NCBI GenBank assembly: GCA_021781575.1
Contig: JAJXWP010000011.1
Coordinates: forward strand, 1-64,000
DNA from: Pseudomonadota bacterium
GTDB taxonomy: Bacteria > Pseudomonadota > Alphaproteobacteria > Rhodospirillales > Magnetospirillaceae
Direction: 5' to 3'
Length of the DNA stretch: 64,000 bases
Within the stretch, counting starts at the first letter, position 1. Every line of letters starts with the position of its first letter. The notes beneath the pieces were generated by a model. It had not been told where the DNA came from. It made no database searches and saw nothing but the letters and a program-made list of their open reading frames with translations. This document shows, piece after piece, positions 17,199 to 26,289 of the stretch. The translations under genes were made by a program, and so were the position numbers.

Positions 17199-18008
17199 AT
17201 GACAGCGCCACCCGCCATTGATCCCTGCCCTCCGGGTCAGATCGATCTCGCATTGCGCCTGGCCGATGCGGCCGGCGCGGTGATCCGCCGATATTTCCGC
17301 ACCCCCGTGGCGGTCCAGGACAAGGCCGACTCCAGCCCCGTCACCATCGCCGACCGCGAGGCCGAGGCGGCCATGCGCCAGCTGATCAACAAGGCCGACC
17401 GCCACCACGGCATTCTGGGTGAGGAATACGGGCCCGAACGGACCGATGCCGAATGGGTGTGGGTGCTCGACCCGGTGGATGGCACCAAGGCGTTCATCAC
17501 CGGCAAGCCGTCCTTCGGCACCCTGATCGCCCTGCTCCACCGGGGTCGGCCGGTGCTTGGCATCATCGACCAGCCGATTCTGGGGGAGCGCTGGCTGGGC
17601 GTTGCCGGCCGGAAAAGCACCTTGAACGGCCGGCCGATCCATGTGCGCGATTGCCCCGAGTTGCGGCTCGCCGCCCTCTATGCCACGGCGCCCGAGATGT
17701 TCAGCGGTGCCGATGCCGTCGCCTGGGAGAGATTGCGCGGGCGGGTGAAGTTGCCGCGCTACGGCGCCGACTGCTACGCCTACGGCTTGCTCGCCGCCGG
17801 CTTCGTCGACCTGGTGGTGGAGGCGTCGCTGCAGCCCTACGATTATCTGCCGTTGGTGGCGGTGATCGAGGGGGCGGGAGGGCTTCTCACCGACTGGCAG
17901 GGCCGCCCACTCGGCCTCGGGTCGGACGGACGCGCCGTCGCCGCCGGCGACGCACGCCTCCACGCCGCCGCGCTGGCCGTACTCAACTCGACAGCCGTGG
18001 GAGACTGA
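17199..18008 (+). CDS. hisN: Inositol monophosphatase-family phosphatase (histidinol-phosphatase-like)
   Basis: A lithium-sensitive phosphatase fold, 269 aa. The metal-binding motifs are GEEYG near residue 75 and WVLDPVDGTKAFITG near 92-106; the C-terminal metal motif reads EASLQPYDYLPLVAVIEGAGG. KAFITG is typical of the histidinol-phosphatase (HisN) subgroup used for histidine synthesis in organisms without the bifunctional HisB, but inositol or other phosphates cannot be excluded. ATG 17199 is preferred to GTG 17184. yejA starts at the very next base, so they share a transcript. Confidence 0.85.
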   Translation: MTAPPAIDPCPPGQIDLALRLADAAGAVIRRYFRTPVAVQDKADSSPVTIADREAEAAMRQLINKADRHHGILGEEYGPERTDAEWVWVLDPVDGTKAFITGKPSFGTLIALLHRGRPVLGIIDQPILGERWLGVAGRKSTLNGRPIHVRDCPELRLAALYATAPEMFSGADAVAWERLRGRVKLPRYGADCYAYGLLAAGFVDLVVEASLQPYDYLPLVAVIEGAGGLLTDWQGRPLGLGSDGRAVAAGDARLHAAALAVLNSTAVGD

Positions 18009-19853
18009 ATGCGCAAGCTCATTGTCGCCGCGATCGGCCTGCTGCTCGCCGGCACAGCCGGCCCGGCGCCGGCGGCTTTTGCCGAGACGCCGGCGCCGGT
18101 ACAGGGCTTGGCCATGTACGGACAGCCGAAATATGGCGCCGGCTTCTCCCATTTCGACTATGTCAATCCCGATGCCCCGAAGGGCGGCGAACTGCGGCTG
18201 GAAGCCCTGGGCACGTTCGACAGCCTTAATCCCTTCATCGTCAAGGGGGACCCCGCCGCTACCGCCGCCATGCCCTTCGAGACCCTGCTGGTCCCCTCGG
18301 CCGATGAGCCGTTCAGCGAATATGGCCTGATCGCCGAATCCGTCGAGGTGCCAAAGGACCGCAGCTGGGTGGTCTTCGATCTGCGCAAAGAAGCCCGCTT
18401 CCACGACGGCAGCCCGATCACCGCCGATGACGTGCTGTTTTCCTTCGACATTCTGAGGAGCAAGGGTTCGCCCTTCTTCCGCGCCTATTACGCCAGCGTG
18501 GTCAAGGCGGAAAAACTGGCCGATCGCAAGGTGCGGTTCATCTTCGCCAAGGGCGAAAACCGTGAACTGCCGCTGATCCTTGGCCAGATGCCGATCCTTT
18601 CAAAGAAGTCCTGGCAGCACCGCGCCTTCGACCAGACCACGCTGGATCCACCCCTGGGCAGCGGTCCCTATCGCGTCGAGAGCTTCGAACCCGGCCGCTA
18701 TATCATCATGAAGCGGGTCGACAACTATTGGGGCAAAGACCTGCCGGTCAACAAGGGTCTCTACAATTTTGACCGCATTCGCACCGACTATTACCGCGAC
18801 TCGACGGTGGCGCTGGAAGCCTTCAAGGCCGGAGAATACGACCTCCGACCGGAGAACGAATCGAAGAAGTGGGCTAGCGGCTACGACTTCCCGGCGGTGA
18901 CTGCGGGGCAGGTGAAGCTTCGCAAGTTCCCCAACCAGCGGCCGACCGGCATGCAGGCCTATGCGTTCAACATCCGCCGGCCGCTGTTCCAGGACCCGCG
19001 CGTCCGCCAGGCGCTGGCCTACGCCTTTGATTTCGAATGGACCAACAAGAACCTGTTCTACGGCCAGTACGAGCGGACCAGGAGCTATTTTTCCAATTCG
19101 GACCTCGCCTCGTCCGGCCTTCCCTCGCCCGATGAGTTGAAAATCCTGACTCCGCTGAAGGACGAGATCCCGGGCGAAGTGTTCACCACCGAATACCAGC
19201 CGCCCGCAGTCAAAGGGCCGGAAGGCCTGCGCCACAACTTGCGCATCGCCGCCGGCCTGCTGAAGGAGGCGGGATGGGTGGTCAAGGACGGCAAGCTGGT
19301 CAACGGCAAGACCGGCCAGCCGTTCACCTTCGAGATCCTGCTCGATCAACCGGTGTGGGAACGCATCAGCCTGCCCTTTGCCCAAAACCTGCAGCGGCTG
19401 GGGATCGAGGCCAAGGTTCGAACGGTCGACACCGCCCAATACAAGAACCGCGTCGACAATTTCGACTTCGACATGATCGTCGCCGCCTGGGGTGAAAGCC
19501 TGTCGCCAGGCAATGAGCAGAGGGAATTCTGGGGCTCGGCCACCGCCGACATGCAAGGCAGCCGCAATCTGGTCGGCATCAAGAGCAAGGCGATCGACAC
19601 ATTGATCGGCGAAGTGGTGGCGGCACCCGACCGGCCCAGCCTGGTCACCCGGGTCCACGCCCTCGACCGGGTCCTGCTATGGGGCCACTATGTGATTCCC
19701 CATTGGCATATCAGCTACGATCGCGTCGCCTATTGGGACAAATTCGGCATGCCCGAGGTCGTTCCCCAACAGGGCTATCAGATGATGGCCTGGTGGATCG
19801 ACCCGGCCAAGGCGGGAAAGGTCCCGGGTCGGAAGAAGGGCGAGAAGCGCTAG
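18009..19853 (+). CDS. yejA: Peptide/microcin C-type ABC transporter, solute-binding protein
   Basis: A family 5 extracellular solute-binding protein, 614 aa, with a cleavable signal peptide (about 1-25, ending AFAE). The long form with LAMYGQPKYGAGFSHFDYVNP is typical of YejA, the periplasmic receptor that recognises oligopeptides or peptide-nucleotide antibiotics such as microcin C. Gene order yejA-yejB-yejE-yejF confirms it. No gap separates it from the upstream phosphatase gene. Confidence 0.93.
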   Translation: MRKLIVAAIGLLLAGTAGPAPAAFAETPAPVQGLAMYGQPKYGAGFSHFDYVNPDAPKGGELRLEALGTFDSLNPFIVKGDPAATAAMPFETLLVPSADEPFSEYGLIAESVEVPKDRSWVVFDLRKEARFHDGSPITADDVLFSFDILRSKGSPFFRAYYASVVKAEKLADRKVRFIFAKGENRELPLILGQMPILSKKSWQHRAFDQTTLDPPLGSGPYRVESFEPGRYIIMKRVDNYWGKDLPVNKGLYNFDRIRTDYYRDSTVALEAFKAGEYDLRPENESKKWASGYDFPAVTAGQVKLRKFPNQRPTGMQAYAFNIRRPLFQDPRVRQALAYAFDFEWTNKNLFYGQYERTRSYFSNSDLASSGLPSPDELKILTPLKDEIPGEVFTTEYQPPAVKGPEGLRHNLRIAAGLLKEAGWVVKDGKLVNGKTGQPFTFEILLDQPVWERISLPFAQNLQRLGIEAKVRTVDTAQYKNRVDNFDFDMIVAAWGESLSPGNEQREFWGSATADMQGSRNLVGIKSKAIDTLIGEVVAAPDRPSLVTRVHALDRVLLWGHYVIPHWHISYDRVAYWDKFGMPEVVPQQGYQMMAWWIDPAKAGKVPGRKKGEKR

Positions 19854-19859
19854 CTCCCG

Positions 19860-20948
19860 ATGGTCAATTACATCATCCGCCGTCTACTGCTGATTCCGCT
19901 GACGCTGTTCGGCATCATGGTGGTGAATTTCGCCTTTGCCCAACTGGCCCCGGGTGGTCCGGTCGAACAGATGCTGGCCAAGGTGCAGGGCCAATCGGTC
20001 GAGGCGACGGCGCGGATCTCTGGGGCCGGCGCGCAGGAAACCATGGCCGGCTCCGGCGAGGGAGCCGGCAAATATCGCGGCGCGCAAGGGTTGGACCCTG
20101 TCTTCGTCAAGGAAATCGAGAAGCAGTTCGGCTTCGACAGGCCGCCACTCGAACGCTTTGTCAAGATGATGGGCGACTATCTGCGGTTCGATTTCGGCAA
20201 GAGCTTCTACCGCGACGAAAGCGTGGTCGATCTGGTGCTGGAGAAGCTGCCGGTGTCCATGTCGCTGGGACTATGGAGCACCCTGATCATCTACATGGTG
20301 TCGATTCCACTGGGCATCGCCAAGGCGGTGAAGGACGGCTCGACCTTCGACGTGGCGACCAGTTGGGCGGTGATCGTCGGCTATGCGGTGCCCGGCTTCC
20401 TGTTCGCCATCCTTCTGGTGGTGCTGTTCGCCGGAGGGACCTTCCTGTCGATCTTTCCGCTGCGCGGCCTGACCAGCATCGGCTGGGAAGCCTTTCCGTG
20501 GTGGCAAAAGATCCTGGACTATTTCTGGCATCTGGCGCTGCCGGTCTCGGCTCTGGTGATCGGCGGCTTCGCCGGCCTGACCATGCTGTCGAAGAACAGC
20601 TTCCTCGAGGAGATCAACAAGCAGTACGTCATTACCGCCAGGGCCAAGGGCCTATCGGAGGGCCGCGTCCTCTACCGGCACGTCTTCCGCAACGCCATGC
20701 TACTGGTGATCGCCGGCTTCCCCTCGGCCCTGGTCGGCATCCTGTTCACCGGCGCCCTGCTGGTGGAAATCATCTTTTCCCTCGACGGCATCGGCCTGTT
20801 GGGCTTCGAGGCGGTGGTCAACCGCGACTATCCGGTGATGTTCGGCACGCTCTACGCCTTCGGGCTGATCGGTCTGGTGCTCAACCTGATCAGCGACCTG
20901 ACATACCACCTGGTCGATCCACGCATTGATTTCGAGGCGCGCGGATGA
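19860..20948 (+). CDS. yejB: Peptide ABC transporter permease YejB
   Basis: 362 aa inner-membrane permease of the DppB type, with an N-terminal segment (IIRRLLLIPLTLFGIMVVNFA), a periplasmic loop that includes a Gly/Ala-rich stretch (about 40-80), and about five further segments. The EAA-type cytoplasmic loop, contacting the ATPase, is near residue 255 (ITARAKGLSE). It forms the channel with YejE and overlaps it by 4 nt. Confidence 0.93.
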   Translation: MVNYIIRRLLLIPLTLFGIMVVNFAFAQLAPGGPVEQMLAKVQGQSVEATARISGAGAQETMAGSGEGAGKYRGAQGLDPVFVKEIEKQFGFDRPPLERFVKMMGDYLRFDFGKSFYRDESVVDLVLEKLPVSMSLGLWSTLIIYMVSIPLGIAKAVKDGSTFDVATSWAVIVGYAVPGFLFAILLVVLFAGGTFLSIFPLRGLTSIGWEAFPWWQKILDYFWHLALPVSALVIGGFAGLTMLSKNSFLEEINKQYVITARAKGLSEGRVLYRHVFRNAMLLVIAGFPSALVGILFTGALLVEIIFSLDGIGLLGFEAVVNRDYPVMFGTLYAFGLIGLVLNLISDLTYHLVDPRIDFEARG

Positions 20949-21979
20949 GCGCCGTCTCGCTATCCCCGCTGACCCGACGGCGGCTCATCGCCTTCCGTGC
21001 CAACCGCCGCGGTTTCTGGTCGCTGTGGCTGTTCCTGCTGCTGTTCGGCCTGAGCCTGTTCGCCGAACTGTGGGCCAACGACCGGCCGTTGGTCATCGAT
21101 TACGAGGGCCACTTCTATTTCCCGGTGTTCAAGGACTATCCGGAGACCACCTTCGGCGGCGACTTCCTGACCGCCGCAGACTACCGCGACCCTTACCTGG
21201 CGACGCTGATCGACAAGCGCGGCTGGATGCTGTGGCCGCCCATCCGCTACGACTACCGCACCGTCAATCTGAACCTGCCGGTCCCCGCCCCCGCCCCGCC
21301 CTCGGCCGACAACATCCTGGGCACCGACGACCAGGGCCGCGACGTGGCGGCGCGGCTGATCTACGGATTGCGCATCTCGATATTGTTCGGCTTGGCATTG
21401 ACCCTGATCAGTTCAGTCGTCGGCGTCGCCGCCGGCGCCGTCCAAGGCTATTTCGGCGGCAAGACCGACCTGTTCTTCCAGCGTTTCATGGAAATCTGGG
21501 GCGGCCTGCCGCAACTGTTCATTCTGATCATCACCGCCAGCATCCTCACCCCCGGCTTCTGGACGCTGCTCGGCATCCTGGTGCTGTTCTCCTGGACTAG
21601 TCTGGTGGGCGTGGTGCGAGCCGAATTCCTGCGGGCTCGCAATTTCGATTATGTGCGAGCCGCCCGCGCCTTGGGCATGCCCGATTCTCGGATCATGTTC
21701 CGCCACGTGCTGCCCAATGCCATGGTGGCCACCGTCACCTTCATGCCGTTCATTCTGAACGGCTCCATCGTCTCGTTGACCTCCCTCGATTTTCTCGGCC
21801 TCGGCATGCCCCCCGGGTCGGCGTCGCTGGGCGATCTGTTGCGCCAGGGCAAGGAAAACCTGCAGGCTCCCTGGCTGGGCATCACCGGCTTCGTAATCCT
21901 GGCGCTCACGCTGTCCTTGCTGGTGTTCGTCGGCGAAGCGGTGCGGGACGCTTTCGATCCGAGGAAGACGAATTTATGA
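20945..21979 (+). CDS. yejE: Peptide ABC transporter permease YejE
   Basis: 344 aa, the second permease (DppC type). It has an N-terminal membrane segment, a periplasmic insert (about 45-110, with the conserved NDRPLVIDYEGHFYFPVFK block of YejE) and about five C-terminal segments, with the EAA loop VRAARALGMPDSRIMFRH near 240. It overlaps yejB by ATGA. yejF starts 116 nt further on, an unusual gap that holds a coupled small reading frame. Confidence 0.93.
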   Translation: MSAVSLSPLTRRRLIAFRANRRGFWSLWLFLLLFGLSLFAELWANDRPLVIDYEGHFYFPVFKDYPETTFGGDFLTAADYRDPYLATLIDKRGWMLWPPIRYDYRTVNLNLPVPAPAPPSADNILGTDDQGRDVAARLIYGLRISILFGLALTLISSVVGVAAGAVQGYFGGKTDLFFQRFMEIWGGLPQLFILIITASILTPGFWTLLGILVLFSWTSLVGVVRAEFLRARNFDYVRAARALGMPDSRIMFRHVLPNAMVATVTFMPFILNGSIVSLTSLDFLGLGMPPGSASLGDLLRQGKENLQAPWLGITGFVILALTLSLLVFVGEAVRDAFDPRKTNL

Positions 21980-22098
21980 CCATGGCCCCTCAGACGCCGG
22001 GCGCCGGCAGCCGCCGGCCAGGCTTTCCTCCGCTGAAGCTCCGGGGCCCTCAACGGGCCAGTCGCGCTATGCGCTCCAGATCGCGAGCCGCCACATGA
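21976..22098 (+). CDS. Possible 40-aa coupling micro-ORF between yejE and yejF
   Basis: ATG 21976 overlaps the yejE stop (ATGA) and its TGA overlaps the yejF start (ATGA at 22095-22098), so one open frame exactly bridges the two genes. The product would be about 40 residues, rich in Arg, Pro and Ala (starts MTMAPQTPGAGS). I recognise no family. It may be a reading frame that only carries ribosomes to yejF, or chance. A second ATG at 21982 is in frame. Confidence 0.3.
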   Translation: MTMAPQTPGAGSRRPGFPPLKLRGPQRASRAMRSRSRAAT

Positions 22099-23708
22099 CC
22101 CACCTGCTTCAGGTCCGCGATCTGCACGTCACCTTCGGCCGCGGCGAATCGGCGGTTGCGGCGGTCAAGGGCGTGTCGTTCGATCTCGATCGCGGCCAGA
22201 CCCTGGCGCTGGTTGGCGAGTCAGGGTCGGGAAAGTCGGTCACCGCTCTTTCCATCCTGCAGCTCCTGCCTTATCCGCGGGCTCACCATCCGGCCGGCAG
22301 CATCCTCTTCGACGACCAGGAATTGGTCGGGGCCAATGAACGGCTGCTGCGCTCGGTCCGTGGCGACCGTATCGCCATGGTCTTCCAGGAGCCGATGACC
22401 AGCCTCAATCCGCTGCACTCCATCGGCCGCCAGATCGGCGAAGTCCTGGAAGTGCATCGTGGCATGACCGGCGATGCGGCCCGCGCCCGTGTGATCGAAC
22501 TGCTGGGCCTGGTCGGCTTGCCCGAAGCGGCCAACCGCCTTTCCGCCCTGCCCCACGAGTTGTCCGGCGGCCAGCGGCAGCGTGTGATGATTGCCATGGC
22601 CCTGGCCAACGAACCCGACATCCTGATCGCCGACGAACCGACCACGGCGCTCGACGTCACCATTCAGGCGCAGATCTTGACCCTTCTGAAGGATCTGCAG
22701 CGGCGCTTCGGCATGGCATTGCTGCTGATCACCCACGATCTCGGCATCGTCCGCAAGATGGCGGAGTCAGTCTGCGTCATGCAAGGCGGAGACATCGTCG
22801 AAAAGGGCGAGGTCGCCGCCATCTTCGACAATCCCAGGCATCCCTACACCCAGCGCCTGCTGGCGGCGGAGCCGCAAGGCCAGCCCAACCGCCCGTCGGG
22901 CGACGCAGCCGAATTGATGACCTGCCGCGATCTCAAGGTCTGGTTCCCGATCAAGCGCGGGGTCATACCCCGAGTGGTCGGGCACATCAAGGCGGTGGAC
23001 GGCATCGATTTCGCCGTGCGCGAAGGGCAGACGGTGGGCGTGGTCGGCGAATCCGGCTCGGGCAAGACCACCCTTGGCCTGGCCTTGCTGCGCCTGACCC
23101 ACAGCGAAGGCTCCATCGCGTTCCTCGGACGTTCGCTGCAAGAGCTGTCGCCCCGCCAGCTGCGGCCGCTGCGGCGAGAAATGCAGATGGTGTTCCAGGA
23201 TCCCTACGGCTCCCTCAGCCCGCGGCTGTCGGTCGGCCAGATCGTCGGCGAAGGGCTTGAGGTTCACGGCCTGGGCGGCAGCCGGGCCGAGCGCCGCACC
23301 CTGATCGCGCAGACCTTGGAAGAGGTGGGGCTCGACCCGACCACCCAGGACCGTTATCCGCACGAATTCTCGGGCGGCCAGCGCCAGCGCATCTCCATCG
23401 CCCGCGCCCTGGTGCTGAAACCCCGCTTTATCGTTCTCGACGAGCCGACCTCGGCGCTGGATGTCTCTGTTCAGGCGCAGATCGTCGACCTGTTGCGCGA
23501 CCTGCAGGTCCGCCACCGCCTGGCCTATCTTTTCATCAGCCACGATTTGCGGGTGGTCCGCGCCCTGGCCGATGAACTGGTGGTGATGAAGGACGGCAAA
23601 GTGATGGAAGCCGGCCCGGCCGAACACATCTTCTCACGGCCCCAATCCGCCTATACCCGCGCCCTGATGGCGGCCGCGTTCGAACTGGCGGTCGCACCGG
23701 CGGGCTGA
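22095..23708 (+). CDS. yejF: Peptide ABC transporter, duplicated ATPase YejF
   Basis: 537 aa with two ABC ATPase domains in one chain. Domain 1 (about 1-265) has Walker A GESGSGKS, signature LSGGQRQR and Walker B LIADEP; domain 2 (about 275-530) has GESGSGKT, FSGGQRQR and FIVLDEP. Each ends in an oligopeptide-type C-terminal helix (HPYTQRLL and SAYTRALM). It powers YejABE. Last gene of the hisN-yej operon. Confidence 0.95.
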   Translation: MTHLLQVRDLHVTFGRGESAVAAVKGVSFDLDRGQTLALVGESGSGKSVTALSILQLLPYPRAHHPAGSILFDDQELVGANERLLRSVRGDRIAMVFQEPMTSLNPLHSIGRQIGEVLEVHRGMTGDAARARVIELLGLVGLPEAANRLSALPHELSGGQRQRVMIAMALANEPDILIADEPTTALDVTIQAQILTLLKDLQRRFGMALLLITHDLGIVRKMAESVCVMQGGDIVEKGEVAAIFDNPRHPYTQRLLAAEPQGQPNRPSGDAAELMTCRDLKVWFPIKRGVIPRVVGHIKAVDGIDFAVREGQTVGVVGESGSGKTTLGLALLRLTHSEGSIAFLGRSLQELSPRQLRPLRREMQMVFQDPYGSLSPRLSVGQIVGEGLEVHGLGGSRAERRTLIAQTLEEVGLDPTTQDRYPHEFSGGQRQRISIARALVLKPRFIVLDEPTSALDVSVQAQIVDLLRDLQVRHRLAYLFISHDLRVVRALADELVVMKDGKVMEAGPAEHIFSRPQSAYTRALMAAAFELAVAPAG

Positions 23709-23754
23709 TCAACTACGTCAGCCGTTGATTTCGTTCCAGCACGGCAACGGCGCG

Positions 23755-24759
23755 TCACCAGTCGATGGCCGGCAGCTTCATCAAGGCGGCGGGGCCGACA
23801 TAGAGGGTCCGGCCTTGCACCGTCACCGGGATGTTCCATTCTTTTTCGCCGTCCGCCGCCGGCTTGGCCAGAAAGGCCAGCACCAGCTTGGCCATGCCGG
23901 CGTCCCGCGCATGCACGGTGCCGGCCTTGGTCAGGGCGTCGATGGTGGAGAACAGGCCACGGACGGTACAGGTGCCGGCCAGCAAAGGCTGCATGTCCTG
24001 GTCGAGTGCCAGGGTTCCCGTGGCATCCAGGCCGAGCGGCGGCCAGCGCAGCGACAGGGCGTCGATTTCGACCGTCCCCCCGTCATCGCGCCAGGCGGCG
24101 AATGCCCGGCGCAGCGGTAGCGGGGGAAGGCTACCCATCAGGCGAAGCCGCATCGCCGCCGAAGACAGGTGGTGGCCCAGCACCAGCCGCGGATCGGCCG
24201 GCAGGTCGAGATCCTCCAGGGCGGCCGACAAGGCGAGGGTCGGCGTCGTGCGAGATGCCGGTGCGAAGCTCAGCTGACGCACCGAGCCGGTGAGGCGGCC
24301 GAGATGAGCGGAAGCGACGGCCAGACCGCTCAGGTCGAACGAGGCCGAAGCGATGTGCCGGCCATTCAGCCGAAAGTCGGCAGCGGCCGAGCCCACCGTA
24401 AGGTCGGCCGGTGCCTTGTCGGCGAGCTTGACCCGATGGTGCCCGGGGGCCGACAGATGCGGCCTGGTCGGAGCGAAGGGGGATACCAGGATGGCCAGCG
24501 GCGGCCCCTGCCAGGCGTCTCCCGACGGATCGGCCAGCGACGGGCTTGGCACTGTCAGGTGCAGGGTGCCGGGAAATCCGGCGATCGTCACCTGCCCGGT
24601 GCCGACCGTCCAGCCCGCTTCGTGCATCTCTGCCGCCCAGGCGGCCAAGCCGCCACGCCAGGCCGCGGCAAGGTGGTACCACCAGGCGGAATAGGTGCCG
24701 AGCAGCACGATAATGATGCTCGTGGGAAGGACGAGACGGAGTAATCTGGGCCGGTTCAT
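23755..24759 (-). CDS. DUF2125 family protein
   Basis: 334 aa. An N-terminal membrane anchor or signal (about 8-28) is followed by a long beta-rich domain of the DUF2125 family, an envelope protein group of alphaproteobacteria with no assigned function (similar layout to AsmA-type proteins). Conserved features include WTVGTGQVTIAGFPGTLHL and the C-terminal NIPVTVQGRTLYVGPAALMKLP. It is divergent from the ChaC-like gene and convergent with yejF. Confidence 0.85.
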   Translation of the reverse strand: MNRPRLLRLVLPTSIIIVLLGTYSAWWYHLAAAWRGGLAAWAAEMHEAGWTVGTGQVTIAGFPGTLHLTVPSPSLADPSGDAWQGPPLAILVSPFAPTRPHLSAPGHHRVKLADKAPADLTVGSAAADFRLNGRHIASASFDLSGLAVASAHLGRLTGSVRQLSFAPASRTTPTLALSAALEDLDLPADPRLVLGHHLSSAAMRLRLMGSLPPLPLRRAFAAWRDDGGTVEIDALSLRWPPLGLDATGTLALDQDMQPLLAGTCTVRGLFSTIDALTKAGTVHARDAGMAKLVLAFLAKPAADGEKEWNIPVTVQGRTLYVGPAALMKLPAIDW

Positions 24760-24823
24760 GGCTGCCCTGGCAGGACGTGAGAACTCTTCCCGTTATAGCC
24801 GCCCCTTCCGCACCGAGCGAGCG

Positions 24824-25375
24824 ATGGACCGAGGATCGGACGAAAACTTCTGGGTGTTCGCTTATGGATCTCTGATCTGGCGACCCGATTTCCCTTTTGT
24901 CGAAGGCGTGCCGGGGCGATTGCACGGCTGGCATCGCCGCATGTGCATCCGCTCGATCCATTATCGGGGCCGGCCGGACCGACCCGGCTTGGTGCTCGGC
25001 CTCGACCGTGGCGGTTCATGCCGCGGGCTGGCCTATCGGGTCGCCGATGATCTGGTCGAGACGGTCCGGCGGATCCTCGACGAACGGGAACTGATCAGCG
25101 GCGTCTACGATCCGCGCTACGCTCCGGTTACCCTGGACGATGGGCGCCGGGTAGCCGGCTATCTCTTCGTCGCGCGCCGCGGCCACGACCAATACGCCGG
25201 AGGACTGAGTACCGAAGAGACCGCCGCCATGATCCGGCAGGGGCACGGCAGCTGCGGCTCCAGCCGGGACTATCTGGCCAACACGGTACGCCACCTGGAA
25301 ATACTGGGGCTTGGCGGTGCGTCCCTGCGTCGGTTGCTGCAACTGGTGGATGAGCCGGTCGCCGTGCCGTCCTGA
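24824..25375 (+). CDS. ChaC-like gamma-glutamylcyclotransferase
   Basis: 183 aa. The glutathione-specific gamma-glutamylcyclotransferase fold releases 5-oxoproline from glutathione. The N-terminal substrate loop reads VFAYGSLIWRPDFPF and the catalytic glutamate follows in YDPRYAPVTLDDG/YLFVARRG. The C-terminal LANTVRHLEILGLG helix is family-typical. ATG 24824 is chosen because the conserved FWVFAYGSL starts nine residues later; upstream ATGs lie in the DUF2125 promoter or coding region. Confidence 0.87.
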   Translation: MDRGSDENFWVFAYGSLIWRPDFPFVEGVPGRLHGWHRRMCIRSIHYRGRPDRPGLVLGLDRGGSCRGLAYRVADDLVETVRRILDERELISGVYDPRYAPVTLDDGRRVAGYLFVARRGHDQYAGGLSTEETAAMIRQGHGSCGSSRDYLANTVRHLEILGLGGASLRRLLQLVDEPVAVPS

Positions 25376-25385
25376 AAGAAGGGTA

Positions 25386-25790
25386 TCAGGCCGTACGGAA
25401 GCGGGCCGTGGCGCCGCGCTCGATGGCGGCGGCGATCAGCCGGTCGACTTCGAGCCGGTGGCGGATCAATTCCAGCACGCGCAGCTTTTCCTGGTTCATT
25501 TCGCCGTCGGCCACCGCAACGTCACAGCCAAGGGCATATGCCGTTTCGCGCAAGCGAGCCGGCAAGGCCGCCTTGATCAGCGCGAAGGCCTTCTCCAGAC
25601 CGTCCTCGAGATCGAGCATCTCGGCACAGGCCGCCGCCGTCTTGGGCAGCAGTTCGGGGTCGTAGTCGCGGAAGACCGGCAGGAAGCCGACGATCTCGCC
25701 GATGGCCCGTAGTTCGGCATCGGACATCTCCTGATCGGCCGCGGACACCAGGACCATGGTGTAAACCAGAGCTGCATGATGGCTGATCAT
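25386..25790 (-). CDS. TerB-like tellurite resistance family protein
   Basis: 134 aa, all-helical, TerB domain. The acidic metal-binding type motifs are AADQEMSDAELRAIGEIV near residue 18 and VAVADGEMNQEKLRVLELI near 92, both DG/DQ-x-x-x-x-E helices. TerB-like proteins bind metal ions and appear in stress or membrane-associated complexes; no other ter genes are here, so tellurite itself is unlikely to be the target. A candidate promoter (25824-25852) lies upstream, divergent from the response regulator. Confidence 0.82.
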   Translation of the reverse strand: MISHHAALVYTMVLVSAADQEMSDAELRAIGEIVGFLPVFRDYDPELLPKTAAACAEMLDLEDGLEKAFALIKAALPARLRETAYALGCDVAVADGEMNQEKLRVLELIRHRLEVDRLIAAAIERGATARFRTA

Positions 25791-25823
25791 CTTGGCGACG
25801 CCCTTTACGGAAACGAGGCAGAC

Positions 25824-25859
25824 TTTATGCTTGCCGGCCCCTACCTAGTCAAGCATACA
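25824..25859. promoter_or_regulatory. Mirror-symmetric divergent promoter region
   Basis: For the leftward TerB gene: TTGACT (25852-25847), a 17-nt spacer, CATAAA (25829-25824). For the rightward receiver gene: weaker TTGCCG (25831-25836), 17 nt, CATACA (25854-25859). The same bases contain a perfect 8-bp inverted repeat TATGCTTG/CAAGCATA (25826-25833 and 25850-25857) with a 16-nt gap. Confidence 0.55.
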
Positions 25860-25917
25860 GGAGTAGAGGCCGGCCTGAAGTGAAAAGGCCTCGATTCGGC
25901 ACAGGATGGGTGGGAAC

Positions 25918-26289
25918 ATGGCAGTGGGTACGGTGCTTCTGGTCGACGACAGTCGCGTGTCGCGGCTGATGACCCGCTCGGTGATCGCCCGCCACCACCC
26001 CGACTGGGAGGTGCTCGAAGCAGCCTCGGGCGAAGAAGCTCTTGCGCTCAGCACCGGATTGGCGATCGATTTCATGCTGGTCGACGTCAACATGCCGGGC
26101 TTGGACGGAATCACCACCGCGACGCGGCTCAAGGCTTCGCACCCGGCCGCGCGGATTACCCTGCTGACCGCCAACATCCAGGACGCAGTCCAGGACAAGG
26201 CGCGTGCCGCGGGCATCGGCTTCATCGGCAAGCCGATTACCGAGGAGAAGATCGCGCGCTTTTTCAGCATGGGAGGGGCTGAGTGCTAG
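25918..26289 (+). CDS. Single-domain response regulator (CheY-like)
   Basis: 123 aa, a receiver domain only. The phosphoacceptor is D56 (LVDVNMPG), the acidic pair D10-D11 and K105 (IGKPI) are present. It probably signals by protein contact. ATG 25918 is preferred; ATG 25906 four codons upstream is possible. The next gene, a CheC-type phosphatase, overlaps its end by 7 nt, so the two are made together. A cognate kinase is not in the cluster. Confidence 0.92.
   Translation: MAVGTVLLVDDSRVSRLMTRSVIARHHPDWEVLEAASGEEALALSTGLAIDFMLVDVNMPGLDGITTATRLKASHPAARITLLTANIQDAVQDKARAAGIGFIGKPITEEKIARFFSMGGAEC

Noticed and set aside
25386-25790. Tellurite resistance operon
   Set aside because: Only a TerB-like domain is present; no terC/D/Z or other ter genes nearby.
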